Source of the DNA: Hydrangea macrophylla
Lineage: Eukaryota > Streptophyta > Magnoliopsida > Cornales > Hydrangeaceae
DNA length: 64,000 bases
Direction of reading: 5' to 3'
NCBI GenBank assembly: GCA_033977485.1
Contig: CM066987.1
Span: forward strand, 47,619,033 to 47,683,032
The notes beneath the pieces are model-generated. The model saw only the letters and a program-made list of their open reading frames with translations, was not told where the DNA came from and made no database searches. Shown piece after piece: positions 33,047-44,583 of this stretch; within the stretch, counting starts at the first letter, position 1, and every line of letters starts with the position of its first letter. The translations under genes and the position numbers were made by a program.

Positions 33047-33835
33047 TAACCGGACCGTCTATTGTCCAAAGTTGCCCAATAAATCCTCATTTTTTTGGTG
33101 TTTTGAGGTGATTTTGACCTTTTTTTACTATGTAATCCACCCGGGAGTACGTTATTTGTTCCACTTCTTCCAATAACTCTAATTCGTCATACTTAAGGTT
33201 GTTGTGTGGGTTTCGTGGTAGCTGGATATTCAGTTGTCCAAGTTGACACTTAAAACATCAGTTTTTGTTGCTTTGAGGTAATTTTTTGACGTTTTTTGCT
33301 ATGGAATCCACTCCACGAGTCCGTTACTTGTTCTATATCTTTTGACAACTCTAATTTACAATTCCTGAGGTGTTCGTGTGGGTTTAGTGGTAGCCGGAAA
33401 GTCAATTGTCCAAGTTGGCTCTTAAAACCTCAGTTTTGGTTGTTTTGAGGGGTTTTTTTTTTTTTTTTACCTTTTTTACTATGGAGTCCACCTCGGGATC
33501 CCATTATTTGTTCTATTTCTTCCTAATACTCTAATTAATCATACTAGAAATGGTTGTGTGGGTTTTTTTGTATCCGGACAGTCGATTCTCCAAGTTGCCC
33601 ATTAAAACCTCATTTTTTGGTGTTTTGAGGTGTTTTTGACCTTTTATTGCTATTGAATCCACTCCAGGAGTCCGTTATTTGTTCAATTTCTTTCAACAAC
33701 TCTAACTAGTCATACTCGAGGTGTTCTTATGGGTTTGGTGGCAACTGAACAGTCGATTGTCCATGTTGGTTCTTTAAACCTCGGTTTTGGTTGTTTTAAG
33801 GTGTTTTTTTGACCTTTTTTACTATGAAATCCACC

Positions 33836-36800
33836 CCGGGAGTACGTTATTTGTACCATTTCTTTTGAATACTCTAATTAATCATACTTGAGGTGGTCAT
33901 GTGGGTTTGGTGGCAGCCTGATAGTTGATTGTCCAAGTTGGCTCTTAAAACCTCAGTTTTGGTTGTTTTGAGGTGTTTTTTTTTTAACTTTTTTACTATG
34001 GAATCAACCCCAGGAGCCCATTATTTGTTCCATTTCTTCTTGCAACTCTAATTAGTCATACTCGAGGAGATTTTGTGTGTTTGGTGGTAGCTGGACTATC
34101 GGTTGTCCAAGTTGCGCATTGAAAACTTATTTTTTGGTGTTTCGAGGTATTTTGAGTTGTTTTGACCTTTTTTACTATGGATTCCACCCCGGAAGTCCAT
34201 TATTTGTTCTGTTTCTTCTAAAAACTCTAATTAGTCATACTCGAGATGGTCATGTAAGTTTGGTGGCAGTCGGACAATCGATTGTCCAAGTTAGCCCTTA
34301 AAGCCTCATTTTTGGTTGTTTTGAGGTGTTTTTTTTTTTAACCTTTTTTACAACGGAATCCACCCCGAGAGTTCGTTATTTGGTCTGTTCTTATCACAAC
34401 TCTAATTAGTCATACTCGAGGTGGTCATGTGGTGGTAGTTGGACAGTCGGTTGTCCAAGTTGCCCATTAAAACTTTATTTTTTGGTGTTTTGAGGTGTTT
34501 TTGATCATTTTTTACAATGGAATTCACCCGGCGAGTCAAGTATTTGTTCTATTTCTTTTGACAACTCTAATTAGTCATACTCTAGGTGGTCGTGTGGGTT
34601 TGGTGGTAGTCGGATAGTCGATTGTCCAAGTTGGCTCTTAAAACCTCAGTTTTGGTTGTTTTGAGGTAATTTTTTGACCTTTTTTGCTATGGAATCCACT
34701 CCAGGAGTACGTCACTAGTTCTGTTTCTTTTGACAATTCTAATTAGTCATACTTGAAGTGGTCGTGTGGGTTTGGTGGCAGCCAGAAAGTCAATTGACCA
34801 AGTTGACTCTTAAAACCTCAGTTTTGGTTGTTTTGAGGGGTTTTTTTTTGACCTTTTTTACTATGGAATCCACCCCGGGATCCCATTATTTGTTCCGTTT
34901 CTTCCTAATGCTCTAATAAGTCATACTCGAGGTGGTCGTGTGGGTTTTGTGGTAGCCGGACAGTCGGTTGTCCAAGATGCCCATTAAAACCTTATTTTTT
35001 GGTGTTTTGGGGTGTTTTTGACATTTTCTGCTATGGAATCCACTCCAGGAGTCTGTTATTTGTTCTGTTTCTTCTGACAACTTTAATTAGTCATACTTGA
35101 GGTGTCAGTGTGGGTTTTGTGGCAACTGAACAATCGATTGTCCAAGTTGGCTCTTAAAACATTAGTTGTGGTTGTTTTGAGGTGTTTTTATTTACCTTTT
35201 TTTACTATGAAATCCACCCTGGGGGTCCGTTATTTGTACAATTTCTTCTGAATACTCTAATTAAGTGATTGTGTGGGTTTGGTGGCAGACGAAAAGTCAA
35301 TTGTTCAAGTTGTCCCTTAAAATTTCAGTTTTGGTTATTTTGAGATGATTATTGACATTTTTTACTGTGGAATCCACCTCGGGAGCCCATTATTTGTTCC
35401 AATTCATCCTACAACTCTAAGTAGTCATACTCGAGGAGGTCTTGTGCTTTTGGTGGTAGCTAGACTGTCAGTTGTCCAAGTTGCCCATTAAAACTTCATT
35501 TTTTGGTGCTTTGAGGTATTTTGAGGTGTTTTTGACCTTGATTACTATGGAATCCACCCCGGGAGTCCAATTTTTGTTCCATTTCTTTTGAAAACTCTAA
35601 TTAGTCATACTCGATGTGGTCATGTAAGTTTGGTGGCAACCGGACAGTCGATTGTCCAAGTTAGCATTAAAGCGTCATTATTGGTTGTTGTGAGGTATTT
35701 TTCGACCTGGTTTACTATGGAATCCACCCCAGGAGTCCGTCATTTGGTCCGTTTCTTATGACAACTCTAGTTAGTCATAGTCGAGTTGGTCATGTGGTGG
35801 TAGTCGGACAGTCAATTTAAATCTCATTTTTTGGTGTTTCGAGGTATTTTTAGTTGTTTTGTCATTTTTTACTATGGAATCCACCCGGGGAGTCCATTAT
35901 TTGTTCTGTTTCTTCTAAAACTCTAACTAGTCATACTCGAGATGGTCATGTAAGTTTGGTGGCAACCGGACAGTCGATTGTCCAAGTTAGCCCCTAAAGC
36001 CTCATTTTTGGTTGTTTTGAGTTATTTTTTTGACCTTTTTTACTGTGGAATCCACCCCGAGAGTCCGTTCTTTGGTCTGTTCTTATCACAACTCTAATTA
36101 GTTATACTCGAGGTGGTCATGTGGTGGTAGTTGAACAGTCGGTTGTCCAAGTTGCCCATTAAAACCTCATTTTTTGGTGTTTTGAGGTATTTTTGATCAT
36201 TTTTTACTATGGAATCCAGCCGGAGATTCCGGTATTTGTTCTGTTTCTTTTGACAACTCTAATTAGTCATACTCTTGGTGGTCGTGTGGGTTTGGTGGTA
36301 GCCGGATAGTCAATTGTCCAAGTTGGCTCTTAAAACCTCAGTTTTAGTTGTTTTGAGGTGTTTTTTTGAACTTTTTTGCTATGGAATCCACTCCAGGAGT
36401 ACGTTACTTGTTCAATTTCTTTTGACAATTCTAATTATTCATTCTTGAGGTGGTCGTGTCGGTTTGGTGGCAGCTAGAAAGTCGATTATCCATGCTGACT
36501 CTTAAAACCTCAGTTTTGGTTATTTTGAGGGGTTTTTTTGACCTTTTTTACTATGGAATCCACCCCGGGATCCCATTATTTGTTCCGTTTCTTCCTAATA
36601 CTCTAATAAGTCATACTCGAGGTGGTCGTGTGGGTTTTATGGAGCCGGACAGTCGGTTGTCCAAGATGCCCATTAAAACCACATTTTTTGGTGTTTTGGG
36701 GTATTTTTGACATTTTTTCCTATGGAATCCACTCCAGGAGTCTGTTATTTGTTCCGTTTCTTCTGACAACTTTAATTACTCATACTTGAGGTGTTTGTGT

Positions 36801-37067
36801 GGGTTTTCTGGCAACTGAACAGTCGGTTGTCCAAGTTGGCTCTTAAAACATTTGTTTTGGTTGTTTTGAGGTGTTTTTTGACCTTTTTTTACAATGAAAT
36901 CCACCCCGGGGGTCCGTTATTTGTACAACTTCTTTTGAATACTCTAATTAGTCATACTTGAGTGGTTGCGTGGGTTTGTTGGCAGCCGAAAAGTCAATTG
37001 TTCAGGTTGGCTCTTAAAATCTCAGTTTTGGTTATTTTGAGATGATTTTTGACCTTTATGGAATCCA
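33836..37067. repeat. Satellite block A-II (left part)
   Basis: A-type order resumes near 33836 (AGTACGTTATTTGTACC then a GTTGATTGTCC X monomer, as at 11705-11800). Octamer marks lie at 34428 and 35793, then already at 36120, so six monomers are missing there. The short monomer at 35816 is of the second subtype. Confidence 0.85.
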
Positions 37068-37072
37068 CCTCG
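37068..37072. repeat. Target site duplication, left copy (CCTCG)
   Basis: CCTCG precedes TG at 37073 and is repeated at 41413-41417. Removing the element restores AATCCACCTCGGGAGTCC, a standard monomer segment. Confidence 0.95.
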
Positions 37073-37232
37073 TGTCACGCCCCGGAGTAAGCCAAAAATA
37101 GGGAAAATAAAAATTTTCCTTTATGGGTCCGTAGACACGTGACTATTTGATAACCGTTTTGTCCTTCTAACTCCGCACCATGCAATCATAAGGAAAATGC
37201 TAGGGCACAAGCATGATCTAAACTTATCAGAG

Positions 37233-37240
37233 TATAAATA
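37233..37240 (+). promoter_or_regulatory. TATAAATA motif near the left end of insertion copy 2
   Basis: Same position and context (GAGTATAAATACAGCAGCGG) as in copy 1. Function and strand undecided. Confidence 0.35.
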
Positions 37241-37927
37241 CAGCAGCGGAAATTAAATAAGGGTTACAATAACTTCGATCTTAATACAAGAGGCCATGCT
37301 AAATAATTTATACAATCTTAAAACTTGAGAAACTGCCTATCAGGTCTTGAACAAGGCTTTATTCTCCCTGGCTCCACAACACTGTATCCTGAACTCTTCT
37401 AACTATCTCCAAACCTGCAACACTCTGGGCATACGAATGCCCAGGGCGTAACATGCCGTCAGCCTTGGAACAAGGCTGAGTGAGAGTCTCAACCGCACAA
37501 TAATCAGTAAATACAAGATATCTCTCAACTCACGTCATAGTTTAATATATTAGGATATGGTTGTTCTCTTATCAAAAGACGCATTCTCACCACGGGCATA
37601 GCAGAGGTCTCAACAAAACAGGTAAACAGATAAACATAACATCATAGAATACATTCTCTTATTACAACCTCGTGCGTGCAAATGCATGATCAATAAGATG
37701 CGTTCCCAACTCTTTTCAAAGACACTTTCTTTTAAAACGGATATTTTCAAAACCATTTTATTTTAAAACCAAAGCTTTCCAAAACCAAATCATTTGAACC
37801 AACTCATTTTCTCATCAACTCAATCTCATCATTCGCTTTCTCTTTCTCATCCACTTGATAACACGCGGTATATCAAGGATGCTAACATACTATCACAGCC
37901 AATTCATACTCATTCCCTTGATAGGCC

Positions 37928-38120
37928 ACCGGACGTCTTCACGGCGCACACTATCTGTAAACAATGAAACTGGCACATGGGATGTCTTCAACCATGTGTA
38001 TACTCTCACCGGTCGTCTACACGGCTGAGAAGTATATTAGAGCACTAGCCGGATGTATTCAACGATACATGGGACGTCTTCAACCACGTATGCGCATCAT
38101 CGGACGTCTTCAACGGCGAG
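37928..38120. repeat. Cluster of GACGTCTTCAAC-like repeats, copy 2
   Basis: The same spaced motifs as in copy 1 are present, with some changed (GGATGTCTTCAACC near 37980, GGATGTATTCAACG near 38051). Confidence 0.7.
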
Positions 38121-38999
38121 AGGCGCGCTAGGAACCCTAACCGTTCTTGTCCACCCGGCTCGTCAGCCGTTGATCCATAGGATCCAGAAATCACATCTCA
38201 TCTCATTACATTCTCATCAAACACCCCTCTTCCTCACACAACGCATGCTAACACATGTCATGAAATGCACGTGTGTCCATTATCAATATGCACATACAAA
38301 ACCACTTTCCTTTTTCTTTACTATTAACATGGCATGCGTATTTATTCAGTCAACAATATCTTAAAATGTGCTTTTAACAATTAACAGCAGAAATGTAACA
38401 CATAGAGCATGGATCATATAACATGGATTTGATATCGATAAACATATAGATAAAACCCTTGACATGCTCACGTATGCGATAGCACTACCATAACATGCTT
38501 TTAAACATCTTATAATTATTGGAAATATATGTGACATCATAAATCAGCATATTATTCATATAAAACATCATACAGGTAACTTTAAATCATCTTATATTAG
38601 TCTTAATAGGATTAGAGTGAGGTTAGGAAACTCACCTCGAGTCGCTGCTCCTCGAAACGCAGATAAACGTCAAGTTCTACAACAATAAACGGAATAAACA
38701 GAAGTAATGTATGAGCACAACTATAGGGGCAAAATGGTAATTTTACCAAATGAGGTCATAAACCTCAAGGTAGTGATCTACGTATCATTCTAAGTCCAAT
38801 GCCATTGACTAGACTCAAATCGGAGTCCGTCGCGTTTTTCGAGGTAATAAGCGGGGCTTACTATACTAATGCAGGCCCTAAAAGACAGGCTGTATTTTCG
38901 ACTGAGTCGAAAAGTCACCAAACTTTACGGGAATGTTCTAGACATTATTCTAAGACTCTGGGAACTGACCGCGTAATTTTTAGAGTGCTAGATTATTTA

Positions 39000-39556
39000 T
39001 TATGAATTATTGAAGATAATATATGCCAGAAAATACCCAAAACGGGATTTAAATACATAAGTATAATTATACAGAGAAATCAGTGCTTAGAAGTATTTTT
39101 ATTAAATACTAGATATTAAAATACACCACTAGTATTTATTTCATAATTTTCGGAGCTCGTTTGGTATTTTTAATAATTAATATACTTATAAAATAGCTCC
39201 TTTTTAATTATTAAAAATACTGGACTATAATATTATGGCTTTATAACTTACACTATATAATAAAATAGTCACAGGGTCATTACCCTAATTTTCTAGAATT
39301 TATAAATACATATAGGTATTTATTAACTATTTAAAACCATTTAAAACTAATATTTATTATTTATATAAACCATGTAAATAATTAAATATATAATATATAT
39401 AATATAATAATGATATATAGAATATTCAAATAATATTCTATATTATTAAAAACCTTAATGGTATAATTATAAATTAATTATAATTATTAAAACTAATTAA
39501 AACTCTTTTAAACTAATTAATTATAATAATCATAATAATAATAATAATAATAATAA
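39000..39556. repeat. AT-rich stretch ending in an (AAT)n microsatellite, copy 2
   Basis: AT-rich non-coding sequence matching copy 1. It ends with about ten AAT units (39522-39556) and lacks the inverted ATT arm of copy 1. Confidence 0.8.
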
Positions 39557-39566
39557 AAATATCTTC

Positions 39567-40025
39567 AGACCCGACGGGTCAAACCCGAACCGACCCGAAC
39601 CCTACGGGTAACCCATATAGACTCACAAAGAAATCCAAACTCGCGACCCGATGTGTCAGACCCTGACCCGACCCGCCTTAATATGGATTAACCATACATA
39701 GACACAACCTAACCCGACCTATAACCCATTCGGGTTGGACCTAAACCCGAACCCGAAGCCCATTTCTCCTCACAAACTAACCCAACCCGCTAACCTAAAC
39801 CCTAACCAAACCCGAACCAAACCCTGACCCAACCACAGACACATACCAGCCCGCCCCAACTACCCGAACCCGACCTAAACTAGACCCGGCGTCAAAACGA
39901 CGCCGTCCCACTTAAAATACCCATGGGTTATTTAAACCCAACCCGGCCCGCTACCCAAACCCTTATACAGACTCAACTAAACCCTACCCAAACCCGACCC
40001 TAACCCGATTGTTATAACCCGAAAC
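39567..40025. repeat. CCCGA/AACCC-rich degenerate minisatellite, copy 2
   Basis: Dense ACCCGA and AACCC words as in copy 1 but without the 58-bp duplication, hence somewhat shorter. Confidence 0.8.
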
Positions 40026-40499
40026 TAAACGGGTCATCACCTTCTTCTCCGGCGAGCTTGAGCCGCCGGAAAATCGGGCCTCGCCGGCGATTCTCTCTCT
40101 CCTCAGATCTCTCTCATTTCTAAACCAAAACGCACGAGGTCAACGGGGAAATGACCGGAATGAAGTCCTCTGTCACATACTAGGAGCTGGAGAGACGGTT
40201 TATTCATTTGATCCTCCTACCAGAGGGTTATTCTTTCGGCTATTAATAAGAATAATGGCCTGCATGGCCAAGTAAATGGACCCCACTTTAAAAACTGTTC
40301 ATAGGGGATCTATCTGGGCTCATTAGGGTCTGTTTGGAATAACTTTGAGGCCATTTGGTTGTGATTTGGAAATCAAGCTCCATTAATGGCCGCCGGAGCT
40401 GACAGAGAGCCTTAGGCTCTGTTTGGGGCCGTGCATGAAGGTCTAGGGGCTCCTAGATGACATGCAGAGGGTTAGAAATTCAATGGGGAAAGTGGTTTA

Positions 40500-40745
40500 C
40501 CTTAGGGAGTTCAGATCTCTCTTATTCTTCCTTCTTCTTCTCTGATCAACTCTCCTCTCTCTCTCCTGCGTCTCTAAATCTCTCTCTCTGGTCTTCAACG
40601 TGTGTGTGTGTGTATAGAGAGGAAGTGAACAGAGGGGGGTGTTGTGTGTTAGAGAGAGTGGACAGCGAGGGAAAAGAGATAAGGGTATGGTGTGTGGTGT
40701 CTTCTCCCTAACTCTCTCTCGGTTCTCTCTCTAAGTAGCAGTCCA
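40500..40745 (-). other. CT/GA-rich segment next to the putative transcription start, copy 2
   Basis: CTCTCTCTCTCC runs, a (GT)n run at about 40600-40612 and GAGAGAGAG patches lie just downstream of the minus-strand TATA box. Confidence 0.45.
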
Positions 40746-40810
40746 TTTGGACAGCTTATGAGAGCTCTATGTGTGTTAGAATGAGGGAGGGGGGGAGGGG
40801 GTGGGTTGCT

Positions 40811-40820
40811 CTATTTATAG
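40811..40820 (-). promoter_or_regulatory. Putative TATA box of insertion copy 2
   Basis: On the minus strand this reads CCCTCTATAAATAGAGCAAC, a near-ideal plant TATA box, about 590 bp from the element end at 41412. Two direct repeats lie upstream of it, as in an LTR U3 region. Confidence 0.6.
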
Positions 40821-40894
40821 AGGGAGGGATGAGGGGTTTGGTTGTGTGTAGTGAGTGCACCATGTGTAATCACATGTGTAAGTGGGTGTGTGTG

Positions 40895-41085
40895 TGTCCA
40901 AGGGTAGATTGGGTGGGGTCCACGTGATTGCCAAGTGACAGTGTGGGTCCCATCCTAGGTAATATGCACTGAGATGTGTTCCTAAGTCCCAATGTAAGTG
41001 TATGTGTATGCTGTGTGTATCCAGGGGTAGATTATCAGGGGTGGGGTCCACTTGGTTCCTAAGTATAGTGTGGGTCCCACTCTTG
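40895..41085. repeat. Pair of U3 direct repeats, copy 2
   Basis: TCCAAGGGTAGATTGGGTGG (from about 40898) and TCCAGGGGTAGATTATCAGG (from about 41020) each lead through GGGGTCCAC to GTGTGGGTCCCA. The offset is about 123 bp. Confidence 0.65.
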
Positions 41086-41412
41086 AGTTGGTGTACTGTA
41101 ATGTGCACAAGTGCCTATGCCTAGGTTTATGAGTTCAACTGTGAATATGAAAGCAAATCCTGAAACTTATACGTACAGAGCTATGTAGGAGTCCAAGTTC
41201 AAATCTGTCTATGGATCCTGAAATAGATCTATAAAGTAGAGAATGCGACCAATCTAAATTAGTTACTAGATTTGAGTTGACGTAGTCGTCGTCAAAACGA
41301 TTACTAAGGATCCTAATAAGGACTTCTAATGGATCTTTTGTAGTCATATCCTGGGGTGACGTTACTATTCTAGATTCCTACGTGGAATTTCTAGAAAATT
41401 CTGGGTGCTACA

Positions 41413-41417
41413 CCTCG
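41413..41417. repeat. Target site duplication, right copy (CCTCG)
   Basis: It directly follows the terminal CTACA and continues as GGAGTCCATTATTTG, the normal monomer. Confidence 0.95.
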
Positions 41418-41853
41418 GGAGTCCATTATTTGTTCCATTTCTTCTTACAACTCTCAGTAGTAATACTCGAGGAGGTCTTGTGCTTTTGGTGGTAGCTAGA
41501 CTGTCGGTTGTCCAAGTTGCCCATTAAAACCTCATTTTTTGGTGTTTTGAGGTATTTTGAGGTGTTTTTGACCCTTTTTACTATGGAATTCACCCCGGAA
41601 GTCCATTATTTGTTCTGTTTCTTCTAAAAACTATAATTAGTCATACTCGAGGTGGTCTTGTAAGTTTGGTGGCAATCAGACAGTCGATTGTCCATGGTAG
41701 CCATTAAAGCCTCATTTTTGGTTGTTTTGAGTTGTTTTTAGACCTTTTTTCACTATGGAATCCACCCCGGGAGTCCGTTATTTGGTCTATTTCTTATGAC
41801 AAATCTAATTAGTCATAGTCGAGGTGGTCATGTGGTGGTAGTTAGACAGTCAG

Positions 41854-44583
41854 TTTAAACCTCATTTTTTGGAATTTTGAGGTGTTTTTGATCTTTTTTT
41901 TCTATGGAATCCACCCTGGGAGTCCGTTTTTTGTTCTATTTCTTCTGAAAACTCTAATTAGTCATACTCGTGGTGGCCGTGTGGGTTTGGTGGTAGCCGG
42001 ACAATTAGTTTTCCAAGTTGGCTCTTAAAACCTCTATTTTGGTTGTTTTGAGGTTTTTTTGACCTTTTATTGCTATAGAATCCACTCTAGGAGTCTGTTA
42101 CTTGTTTCGTTTCTTTTGACAAATTTATTTTTCATACTTGAGGTGGTCGTGTGGGTTTGGTGGCAGCCAGAAAGTCGATTGTCCAAGTAGGCTCTTAAAA
42201 CCTCAGTTTTGGATGTTTTGAGGGCTATTTTTTTTTTTACCTTTTTGACTATGGAATCCACCCCGGGATCCCATTATTTGTTCCATTTCATCCTAATACT
42301 CTAATAAGTCATACTCGAGGTGGTCGTCTGGGTTTTGTTCTAGCCGAATTTTCGGTTGTCAAAGTTGCCCATTAAAACCTCATTTTTTTTTGAGGTGTTT
42401 TTTACCTTTTTTACTATGGAATCCACCCTGGGAGTCTGTTATTTGTTTTGTTTCTTCCAAAAACTCTAATTAGTCATACTCAAGCTGTTAGTGTGGGTTT
42501 GGCGGCAGCCGAACAGTCAGTTGTCCAAGTTGGCTCTTAAAATCTGAGTTTTTGTTGTTTTGAGGTGTTTTTTGACCTTTTTTACTATGAAATCCACCCC
42601 GGGAGTCCGTCATTTGTACCATTTCTTTTGAATACTCTAATTAGTCATACTTGAGGTGGTCATGTGGGTTTGGTGGCAGCCGAACAGTTGATTGTACAAG
42701 TTGGCTTTTAAAACCTCAGTTTTGGTTGTTTTGAGGTGTTTTTTTTGAACTTTTTTAACATGGAATCCACCCCGGTAGCCCATTATTTGTTCCATTTCTT
42801 CCTGCAACTCTAATTAGTCATACTCGAGGAGGTTTTGTGCGTTTGGTGGTAGCTGGACTATCGGTTGTCCAAGTTGCCCATTAAAACCTTATTTTTTGGT
42901 GTTTCGACGTATTTTGAGTTGTTTTGACCTTTTTTACTATGGAATCCACCCCCGGAGTCCATTATTTGTTCTGTTTCTTCTAAAAACTCTAATTAGTCAT
43001 ACTCATGATGGTCATGTAAATTTGGTGGCAGCCGGACAATCGATTGTCCAAGTTAACCCTTAAAGCCTCATTTTTGTTTGTTTTGAGGTGTTTTTTTTAC
43101 CTTTTTTACTATGGAATCCACCCCGAGAGTTTGTTATTTGGTCTGTTCTTATCACAACTCTAATTAGTCATACTCGAGGTGGTCATGTGGTGGTAGTCGG
43201 ACAGTCGGTTGCCCAAGTTGCCCATTAAATTTCATTTTTTGGTGTTTTGAGGTGTTTTTGATCATTTTTTACTATGGAATTCACCCGGGGAGTCAGGTAT
43301 TTGTTCTGTTTCTTTTAAAAACTCTAATTAGTCATGCACTAGGTGGTCATGTGGGTTTGGTGGTAGCCGGATATTCGATTGTCCAAGTTGGCTCTTAAAA
43401 CCTCAGTTTTGTTTGTTTTGAGGTATTTTTTTGACCTTTTTTGCTATGGAATCCACTCCAGGAGTACGTTACTTGTTCAGTTTCTTTTGACTATTCCAAT
43501 TAGTCATACTTGAGGTGGCCGTGTGGGTTTGGTGGCAGCCAGAAAGTTGATTGTCCAAGTTGACTCTTAAAACCTCAGTTTTGGTTGTTTTGAGGGGGTT
43601 TTTTTGACCTTTTTTACTATGGAATCCACCCCGGGATACCATTATTTGTTTCCTTTCTTCCTAATACTCTAATAAGTCATACTCGAGGTGGTCGAGTGGG
43701 TTTTGTGGTAGCCGGACAGTCGGTTGTCCAAGATGCACCATTAAAACCTCATTTTTTGGTGTTTTGTGGTATTTTTGACATTTTTTGCTATGGAATCCAC
43801 TCCAGGAGTCTGTTATTTGTTCCGTTTCTTCTGACAACTTTAATTAGTCATACGTGAGGTGTTTGTGTGGGTTTTTGTGGCAACTGAACAGTCGGTTGTC
43901 CAAGTTGGCTCTTAAAACATTTGTTTTGGTTGTTTTGAGGTGTTTTTTGACCTTTTTTTACAATGAAATCCACCCTGGGGGTCCGTTATTTGTACAACTT
44001 CTTTTGAATACTCTAATTAGTCATACTTGAGTGGTTGCGTGGGTTTGTTGGCAGCCGGAAAGTCAATTGTTCAGGTTGGCTCTTAAAATCTCAGTTTTGG
44101 TTATTTTGAGATGATTTTTGACCTTTTATACTATGGAATCCACCTCGGGAGTCCATTATTTGTTCCATTTCTTCCTACAACTCTCAGTAGTAATACTCGA
44201 GGAGGTCTTGTGCGTTTGGTGGTAGCTAGACTGTCGGTTGTCCAAGTTGCCCATTAAAACCTCATTTTTTTGGTGTTTTGAGGTATTTTGAGGTGTTTTT
44301 GACCCTTTTTACTATGGAATCCATCCCGGAAGTCCATTATTTGTTCCGTTTCTTCTGAAAACTATAATTAGTCATACTCGAGGTGGTCTTGTAAGTTTGG
44401 TGGCAATCAGACAGTCGATTGTCCAAGTTAGCCATTAAAGCCTCATTTTTGGTTGTTTTGAGTTATTTTTAGACCTTTTTTACAATGGAATCCACCCCGG
44501 GAATCCGTTATTTGGTCTGTTTCTTATGACAACTCTAATTAGTCATAGTCGAGGTGGTCATGTGGTGGGAGTTAGACAGTCAG
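41854..44583. repeat. HOR-A unit, 2730 bp
   Basis: A regular 16-mer unit between first-subtype short monomers. It contains a perfect 16-bp palindrome at 43034-43049. Confidence 0.85.

Larger units (their letters stand above)
22986..33835. repeat. Satellite block B-I, rearranged octamers
   Basis: The monomers belong to the same family, but the short TTTAAACC monomer of block A is absent. The order is built from XXYXXYZY with local gains and losses, for example XXYZY near 23840-24525 and XXYXXYXXYXXYYZY near 27415-29830. Diagnostic features shared with block B-II are: CTACTCATACTAGTTGG-type truncation (24495), GGTTTGGTTATTTT (25396), CTCTAAACACTCTAATTAG (26331), a duplicated GCAACCGAA (26551), and CCACGGGGGTAATTAATTTT (28542). 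No gene is present. Confidence 0.85.
37073..41412 (-). mobile_element. Solo LTR or non-autonomous LTR element, copy 2 (4340 bp)
   Basis: This has the same TGTCACGCCCCGGAGTAAGC start and GGGTGCTACA end as copy 1, and is recognisably homologous throughout with substitutions and several indels. Its perfect 5-bp target duplication CCTCG shows an independent integrase-type insertion. In minus-strand reading it begins TGTAGCACCCAG, has two direct repeats, a good TATA box (40811-40820), a CT/GA-rich start region, a GGGTCGGG-rich middle, an AT-rich part, and ends GGGGCGTGACA. No coding capacity was found, so mobilisation would need proteins from elsewhere, or it is a solo LTR left by recombination. 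A 4.3-kb LTR is unusually long but within what is known for some plant Ty3/gypsy elements such as Ogre. Confidence 0.85.
35816..41853. repeat. Shortened HOR-A unit carrying the second insertion
   Basis: The distance between short monomers is 6038 bp. Removing the 4340-bp insertion and 5-bp duplication leaves 1693 bp, about six monomers less than a full unit. The loss lies between octamer marks 35793 and 36120 (327 bp instead of about 1368). Confidence 0.85.

Noticed and set aside
38053..38364. A 103-codon plus-strand open frame in insertion copy 2
   Set aside because: It runs through the GACGTC repeat cluster and is interrupted in copy 1, so it has no support as a gene.
15555..41412. The two insertions as the LTRs of one giant element spanning 15.5-41.4 kb
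   Set aside because: Each has its own target duplication, and the sequence between them is ordinary satellite in normal HOR order.
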